64,000 nt of DNA, from contig NZ_LR733979.1 in NCBI RefSeq assembly GCF_902506605.1, forward strand, positions 1,906,008 through 1,970,007, given 5' to 3'. The DNA is from Sphingomonas sp. AX6. Its GTDB lineage: Bacteria > Pseudomonadota > Alphaproteobacteria > Sphingomonadales > Sphingomonadaceae. Shown here one piece after another: positions 59,346 to 64,000 of this stretch. The translations under genes were made by a program, and so were the position numbers. The notes under the pieces are model-generated. The model worked only from the letters and a program-made list of their open reading frames with translations, had not been told where the DNA came from and did not search any database. Each line of letters opens with the position of its first letter. Within the stretch, counting starts at the first letter, position 1.

Positions 59346-59752
59346 CTCGATGCCCCCTCAAATCTCGCGCGACCCCCGTCGCTGGAACATAAGGAGTAGC
59401 TCTAATTGCTCAAACTCGCGATAAGTGCTCCGATAGCGCTTTGATCATCATGACATCTTTGAGGAAGATGCTGAACGACCAGCATTCATCTCTGTAAAAT
59501 TCTATCTACCCGGCACAGGGAGCCACAACGCGATTTTACTCACCACGGGATTTCAGATCATACCGACGGTCAAGATTAGCGGCGTTGCCCTGTCGACTTT
59601 AAAGGCTCGATAAATAACATAGCAGAAGGGCAGACATTGGCCGTGGGAGTAAATCCCGCGCCGTCGGCCGGGTCGGTGCGACGCACCACCCGCCGTCCGC
59701 GCGTTCGCGTCGCCGTTGGCGAGCGGCGATTAGCTGGCGCTAATCGCCTCGC
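59346..59752. other. Spacer between the DUF5343 gene and nusG (407 bp)
   Basis: No gene is supported. The left ~290 bp is lower in GC, like the DUF5343/Ymh pair, and probably contains its promoter. The right end holds the nusG-side repeat and a perfect hairpin (gcgattagc / gctaatcgc, 59726-59747) six bases from the nusG stop, a possible terminator without T-run. Confidence 0.6.
59639..59667. repeat. Repeat shared with the region downstream of rplL (copy 2)
   Basis: ggccgtgggagtaaatcccg followed by cgccgtcgg. It differs from the copy at 50590-50621 by a three-base gap and two substitutions. Located 86 bp past the nusG stop, at the border between lower-GC accessory DNA and the core gene. Confidence 0.7.
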
Positions 59753-60289
59753 TCACTTCGACCGTTCGACCTGTTCGAAATCCAGCTCGACCGGCGTAGC
59801 GCGCCCGAAGATCGACACCGACACCTTCACCTTCGACTTGTCGAAGTCCAGTTCCTCGACCACGCCGTTGAACGACGCGAACGGGCCGTCCAGCACCTTG
59901 ACCGAATCGCCGATTTCGTAATCGACCTTGATCTGCTGCTTGGGCGCGGCGGCGGCTTCTTCCTTGGTGTTCAGGATGCGCGCGGCTTCGGCTTCGGTGA
60001 TCGGCTGGGGCTTGCCCGACGATCCGAGGAAGCCGGTGACCTTGGGCGTATTTTTGACGAGGTGATAGACGTCGTCGTTCATCTCAAGCTTTGCCAGCAC
60101 ATAGCCGGGGAAGAACTTGCGCTCCGACTGAACCTTCTTGCCGCGGCGGACTTCGGTGATGGTTTCGGTGGGCACTTCCACGCTTTCGACCAGGGCATCG
60201 AGGCCCATGCGGGTCGCGTCGGCGAGGATCTGTTCCCGCACCTTGTTCTCGAAGCCCGAATAGGCGTGAATGATGTACCAGCGCGCCAT
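59753..60289 (-). CDS. nusG: Transcription termination/antitermination protein NusG
   Basis: 178 residues. NGN domain (MARWYIIHAYSGFENKVREQ, FPGYVLAKLEM) and KOW domain (GDSVKVLDGPFASFNG). Couples RNA polymerase to Rho and the ribosome. Follows secE by 55 bp. rplK, usually next, is 3 kb away. Confidence 0.97.
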   Translation of the reverse strand: MARWYIIHAYSGFENKVREQILADATRMGLDALVESVEVPTETITEVRRGKKVQSERKFFPGYVLAKLEMNDDVYHLVKNTPKVTGFLGSSGKPQPITEAEAARILNTKEEAAAAPKQQIKVDYEIGDSVKVLDGPFASFNGVVEELDFDKSKVKVSVSIFGRATPVELDFEQVERSK

Positions 60290-60344
60290 GTGATCCCGTT
60301 TCGTCTGTTCGTGTGCGTGTGAAGGCAGTGCGTGTCGGCGGGGT

Positions 60345-60542
60345 TTAGCCCGCGAGGCTCAGCAGATACTGAACGATCGCGTCGAAGATCGAATCCACCC
60401 CGAAGAAGAAGATGCCGAGCAGACTGGCCATGATGACGACCATCACCGCGGTCATCACCGTTTCCTTGCGGGTCGGCCAGACGACCTTTGCGGTCTCAGC
60501 CTTTACCTGGTTGATGAATTCGACGGGAGAGGTCTTTGCCAC
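60345..60542 (-). CDS. secE: Preprotein translocase subunit SecE
   Basis: 65 residues from GTG 60542, with aagga upstream. VAKTSPVEFINQVKAETAKV, then WPTRKETVMT and one membrane helix (VMVVIMASLLGIFFFGV). Short single-helix SecE as in alphaproteobacteria. The reading from 60584 adds an unlikely extension. Operon with nusG. Confidence 0.95.
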   Translation of the reverse strand: MAKTSPVEFINQVKAETAKVVWPTRKETVMTAVMVVIMASLLGIFFFGVDSIFDAIVQYLLSLAG

Positions 60543-60685
60543 CGCAGCTGTCCTTCGCGAAATTGCGTGTCGTTCACCGGGCATAAGGCCGCTGCCCGTT
60601 TCTTCGTTGGAAGAAGTCGGTGCGGCCCATCCACGATGTCGGATTGGGGCCGGTATCTAGCGATGTGCGGGGGGAGTGACAAGGC

Positions 60686-60740
60686 AAAAAGGCGGCGCGC
60701 CGGTCCGGGTAAGGGGGAGGGGACCGGGCGCGCCGCCTTT
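60686..60740 (-). terminator. Hairpin terminator downstream of the DUF4168 gene
   Basis: Stem aaaggcggcgcgccggtcc against ggaccgggcgcgccgccttt (one bulged base) with a 13-base loop and T residues on the minus-strand side. It lies 88 bp past the stop of the DUF4168 gene. Confidence 0.75.
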
Positions 60741-60827
60741 ATATCGTTGCCGGTTCGACCCGCGGCAGGCGGAAAAGGGGGGACAAAGCCGCCCGCCGCG
60801 GGGAACCGGTGGTATGCGTGCTCGGGC

Positions 60828-61241
60828 TTATTGTGCCGGAGCGGGGGCAGGCGCCGCGGTTGCGGGCGCAGGTGCCTTTGCCTGAATCGCAGCTCCGACC
60901 TTTGCCTGAAGCGCGGAATCGGCGTTCATGGCGGTGGCGATCGAATTGAAGCGTTCCGGCGTCAGGCCCGATGCGGTGACGGCGGAGGCCATCTGCGTCT
61001 GCTTCGCATCGGCGGCGACGGTCGTGTCCTTGTTGATCTTGTCGACCGCGACGACGGCGGTCGCGAACTGATCGACTTCGGCGTCGCTGACGGTTGCGCT
61101 GGTCTGTGCGGTCGCGCCAGCCGAGGGGGCTGCGGGGGCTGCGTCCTGAGCGGGGGCCGTGGTGGTGGCTTCCTGCGCCAGCGCAGGCGTTGCGGCCAGC
61201 GCCGCGGCAGTTGCGAAGATCGAGAGCGTGGTTGCTCGCAT
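60828..61241 (-). CDS. Exported DUF4168-family protein
   Basis: 137 residues from ATG 61241 with ggaga upstream. Signal peptide MRATTLSIFATAAALAATPALA, then an Ala/Pro/Gln-rich linker and a helical domain (DAEVDQFATAVVAVDKINKD, ASGLTPERFNSIATAMNADS) characteristic of DUF4168, and an Ala/Pro tail. Periplasmic, function unknown. A longer reading to 61454 is not supported. Confidence 0.85.
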   Translation of the reverse strand: MRATTLSIFATAAALAATPALAQEATTTAPAQDAAPAAPSAGATAQTSATVSDAEVDQFATAVVAVDKINKDTTVAADAKQTQMASAVTASGLTPERFNSIATAMNADSALQAKVGAAIQAKAPAPATAAPAPAPAQ

Positions 61242-61365
61242 GGGATATTCTCCAAATATTGCCCTGTTGGGAGCGCGGAACATTGGGATTCGATCCCTCA
61301 GCGCAACGAAAAGGGTGACGCGCCGTGGTTTTCGCACGACGACTTGTCGGCAATATTGGATTTTT

Positions 61366-62487
61366 CTACGCGGCGGGGCGGAGCGTGGCGGTGCTTTCGC
61401 GCAGGATTCGGGCGCGGGTCGCGGCCCAATCGGGGATCGCGAGGCGCTCGGCATATTCGACCGCGATGATCGATTTTCCCGCGCGATCGATACGCAAGGG
61501 GGTCAGCGCACGCTTGCTGCCAGCATCCATGAACACCATCACCGGCGGGTCGAGCGGATCGCCTTGCCCCGCATCGAGGACAATGCCCAGCCGGTCGCCG
61601 GCGACACGCACCAACGATCCGCAGGGAAAGGCACCGACGGTCTTGGCAAAGGCGTTCATCACCGCGCGGTCGAAATGCCCCTCGGTCCCGCGCATCCATT
61701 CCAGCGCTTCGCCGGGCGACCAGGCGGCCTTGTAGCTGCGGGCGGAGGTGACGGCGTCATATACGTCGCACACCGCGCCCATGCGGGCGTGGATCGATAG
61801 CGCGGTGCCGGGCTTCCTGGCGGGATAGCCGCGGCCGTCGATCCGCTCGTGATGGTTGAGCACGACGTCGAGCACGAGGTCGGAGACGCCGCCTGCGTCG
61901 CACAGGATTTCGTGCCCGCGCACGGTGTGTTCGCGGATCAGCGCGAATTCCTTGTCGTCGAGTGGGCCGGGCTTGTTGAGCAGGGCGTTGGGGATGCGCG
62001 CCTTGCCGATGTCGTGGAGCAGCCCGGCCAACCCGATCTGGTGCATTTCGGCTTCGTCGAGGCGCAGGACGCGCGCGAGACCGACCATCAGGCCGCAAAC
62101 CGCGACCGAGTGGTAGAAGGTGTATTCGTGACGCAGCTTCAGCCGGGTGACACTGGGGATTGCGGTCGGATCGCGTTGGATCGACGCGGAAATCGCCTCG
62201 ACCACCGGATCGAGTGACCGTGGATCGATCCGCTCGCCGTTCGCGACGCCTTCGTGAATGCCCTTCACCAGCCCGCGGGCTTCGGTCATGATGGCGCGCG
62301 CACGCACGCATTCCTGGGCGTGATTGCCCGCTTTGGCGCGAATCAGCCATTTGGCGGCGTCCGACACCGCACGGCGCACGGGTGCGTCGGGCTTTGGAAC
62401 GAGGTGCTGAGTCGCACGCCAGTCCTTCGCCTCGAACCCTGTCCCGAATCTCTCCTGCAAGCCCCCCGGCCCGCTCACTTCCGACAT
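61366..62487 (-). CDS. HD-GYP domain cyclic-di-GMP phosphodiesterase-type protein
   Basis: 373 residues from ATG 62487. The HD-GYP domain spans about 115-300: YHSVAVCGLM, LLHDIGKARIP (H158, D159), then HHERIDGRGYP with the GYP signature. N- and C-terminal parts are unassigned. The family degrades cyclic-di-GMP. It lies near a GGDEF-EAL protein gene, which fits a c-di-GMP cluster. Confidence 0.92.
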   Translation of the reverse strand: MSEVSGPGGLQERFGTGFEAKDWRATQHLVPKPDAPVRRAVSDAAKWLIRAKAGNHAQECVRARAIMTEARGLVKGIHEGVANGERIDPRSLDPVVEAISASIQRDPTAIPSVTRLKLRHEYTFYHSVAVCGLMVGLARVLRLDEAEMHQIGLAGLLHDIGKARIPNALLNKPGPLDDKEFALIREHTVRGHEILCDAGGVSDLVLDVVLNHHERIDGRGYPARKPGTALSIHARMGAVCDVYDAVTSARSYKAAWSPGEALEWMRGTEGHFDRAVMNAFAKTVGAFPCGSLVRVAGDRLGIVLDAGQGDPLDPPVMVFMDAGSKRALTPLRIDRAGKSIIAVEYAERLAIPDWAATRARILRESTATLRPAA

Positions 62488-62572
62488 GCAACGCCCCATT
62501 CTTCACGCGCAATATCGACCCGGCGACGTTGTGCACCCGGAATGACTTAGATTTCGTAAAGGGAGAGGCGGC

Positions 62573-62648
62573 TGGCACGAGTGCACGGACTCGAACCGTG
62601 GGCCCTCGGTTTTGGAGACCGATGCTCTACCAACTGAGCTACACTCGT
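62573..62648 (-). tRNA. tRNA-Trp (anticodon CCA)
   Basis: 76 bases with encoded CCA end. Acceptor stem acgagtg / cactcgt, D-arm gctcagttggtagagc, anticodon loop tctccaaaa with CCA at 62613-62615 (complement), T-arm ggttcgagtcc. In many bacteria tRNA-Trp directly precedes secE-nusG. Here the HD-GYP and DUF4168 genes lie in between. Confidence 0.96.
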
Positions 62649-62709
62649 ATGCCGTGCGAATTTCCCTAGCGTCGCGGGTTGGCGCGCGCAAGCGGGTGTT
62701 TCGCGGACG

Positions 62710-64000
62710 TTAGCCGACTGCCCAGGCACCGGGGCGGCGGGTGACGGCCAGCGTACGCGCTTCCTCGACGGGCAGCGGACGCCCGAAATAATAGCCCTGA
62801 ACCTTGGTACAGCCGAGTTCGCGGACCATCTGATGTTCCTGCTCGGTCTCGACGCCTTCCGCCGTGGTCGCCATGCCCAGCGACTGTGCCAGCGCCACGA
62901 CGGCGCGGATGATCGCGACCGCCTCTCGTTCACCCTTCGACGCGCTTTGGACGAACGAGCGGTCGATCTTGATCGAAGAGAAGCGCGTGCGCGACAGATA
63001 ACCGAGCGAGGAATAGCCGGTGCCGAAATCGTCGAGGCTGAGGCGGACGCCCAGATCCAGCAATTTTTCGAGCACGCCGACCGCGCTGGTGCCTTCGCGC
63101 AGAAACACGCTTTCGGTGACTTCGAGTTCCAACCGGCTGGGATGCAGCCCGCTATGCGCCAGTGCCTGCGTCACGAGCGTCACAAAGCTGGCGCTGTGAA
63201 GCTGTTCGGCGCTGACGTTGACCGCGATGCGTATATGATCGTCCCAGGTCGCAGCTTCTGCACAGGCATTGCGCAGCACCCATTCGCCGATCGGCGCGAT
63301 CAGCCGCGCATCCTCTGCCAGCGGCACGAATTTCGCCGGAGAGATCGCTCCCAGCTCGGGATGCGTCCAGCGGAGCAGCGTTTCGAACCCGGTAAGCGCG
63401 CCGGTATCGGCATCGACCACCGGCTGATAGGTCAGGTGCAGTTCGTCGTTTTCGAGTGCCCCGCGCAGCGCAATCTCCAGCACGCGGCGCTCTTCGGCTT
63501 CGACGTGGAGTTGCGGTTCATACATGTGGACATGCCCGCCGCCCGCATCCTTTGAGCGATAAAGCGCGAGGTCGGCCGATCGGATCAGCATTTCGGCGGT
63601 TCGCCCGTCGCGCGGGCCGAAGGCGATGCCGATGCTGGCGCCGATATACAGCGTGTGGTGATCGATTTCGTAGGGCCGCGACAGCGTATCGACGATGGTC
63701 TGCGCCAGCCGCACGACGCGGTGCTGGTCGCCGCCGTCGCGCACCACGACCGCGAATTCGTCACCGCCCAGCCGGCCGATCATCTCGTTCTCGGTCATCA
63801 GTTGCGCGAGCCGTTCGGACACGCGCCCGAGCAGGCGGTCGCCGATCGGATGGCCGAGCGTATCGTTCACCGCCTTGAACCGGTCGAGGTCGATCATCAT
63901 GAACGCGCAGCGCGCCGCCCATTTTTCGGCATCGGCCATGGCCCGCGCCAGCGATTCGTTGATCAGCAGGCGGTTGGGCAGCCCGGTCAACGTGTCGTAG
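62710..64000 (-). CDS. GGDEF-EAL domain protein (partial, 5' end beyond window)
   Basis: About 430 residues visible, with the 5' part outside the window. The frame is open through the edge; YDTLTGLPN at its visible start is the usual GGDEF beginning, so the TTG at 63990 is not the true start. GGDEF motif LGGDEFAVVV is intact. The EAL domain has FETLLRW (canonical FEALLRW), DDFGTGYSSL and YYFGRPLP. Both halves look catalytically complete, so it may make or degrade cyclic-di-GMP. A sensory domain is likely upstream. Confidence 0.92.
   Translation of the reverse strand, partial: YDTLTGLPNRLLINESLARAMADAEKWAARCAFMMIDLDRFKAVNDTLGHPIGDRLLGRVSERLAQLMTENEMIGRLGGDEFAVVVRDGGDQHRVVRLAQTIVDTLSRPYEIDHHTLYIGASIGIAFGPRDGRTAEMLIRSADLALYRSKDAGGGHVHMYEPQLHVEAEERRVLEIALRGALENDELHLTYQPVVDADTGALTGFETLLRWTHPELGAISPAKFVPLAEDARLIAPIGEWVLRNACAEAATWDDHIRIAVNVSAEQLHSASFVTLVTQALAHSGLHPSRLELEVTESVFLREGTSAVGVLEKLLDLGVRLSLDDFGTGYSSLGYLSRTRFSSIKIDRSFVQSASKGEREAVAIIRAVVALAQSLGMATTAEGVETEQEHQMVRELGCTKVQGYYFGRPLPVEEARTLAVTRRPGAWAVG

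Overview
The window is a GC-rich chromosomal segment of an alphaproteobacterium of the Sphingomonas type. This rests on the split methionine synthase, the TonB-dependent receptors with a GSIVVTGSRI plug motif, the hutF-type histidine pathway, the phaR/phasin genes, the ABA4-like protein and the palindromic GC-rich intergenic repeats. It holds about 60 genes, one tRNA and one partial gene at the right edge (a GGDEF-EAL protein).

Layout. 118-3988: metH in two parts. 4064-5104: alanine racemase. 5112-11499: oxygenase locus 1, with three 2-oxoglutarate/Fe(II)-type oxygenases (two carrying TPR/Sel1-like N-termini) and a TonB-dependent receptor. 11714-14567: thiolase, short PHA synthase-like protein and PhaR. 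14716-21514: histidine catabolism, hutF divergent from hutIHGU. 21612-28659: oxygenase locus 2, with an exported protein, a second related TonB-dependent receptor and three more oxygenases. 28666-37291: clpB, TetR, membrane proteins, an M28 peptidase, an ExbD-like mini protein and a penicillin-acylase-type hydrolase. 37328-41009: three glycosyltransferases and a membrane protein. 41046-50317: M16 peptidase, phasin, modAB without modC, lipoproteins, a PagL-like outer membrane protein and a TPR protein. 50685-60542: the secE-nusG, rplK-rplA and rplJ-rplL genes, all on the minus strand but broken into three pairs by accessory genes. These include L,D-transpeptidases, an amber-interrupted gene, a Doc toxin-antitoxin pair and a DUF5343/Ymh pair. 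60828-64000: DUF4168 protein, HD-GYP protein, tRNA-Trp and GGDEF-EAL protein.

The most interesting signal is the repeated pairing of a TonB-dependent receptor with a set of non-homologous 2OG-Fe(II) oxygenases, at two loci 10.9 kb apart. Six oxygenases from at least four subfamilies lie beside two related receptors. All lack export signals, and three carry helical-repeat N-termini of the kind that binds proteins. I infer a receptor-linked hydroxylation system whose substrate may be the receptor precursor or a peptide cargo. Its function is not established by the sequence.

Other points worth checking are the disrupted ribosomal-protein/nusG cluster and its inserted genes, a repeat shared downstream of rplL and nusG, several long perfect inverted repeats (one supplying the stop codon of hutG), and the absence of modC beside modAB.
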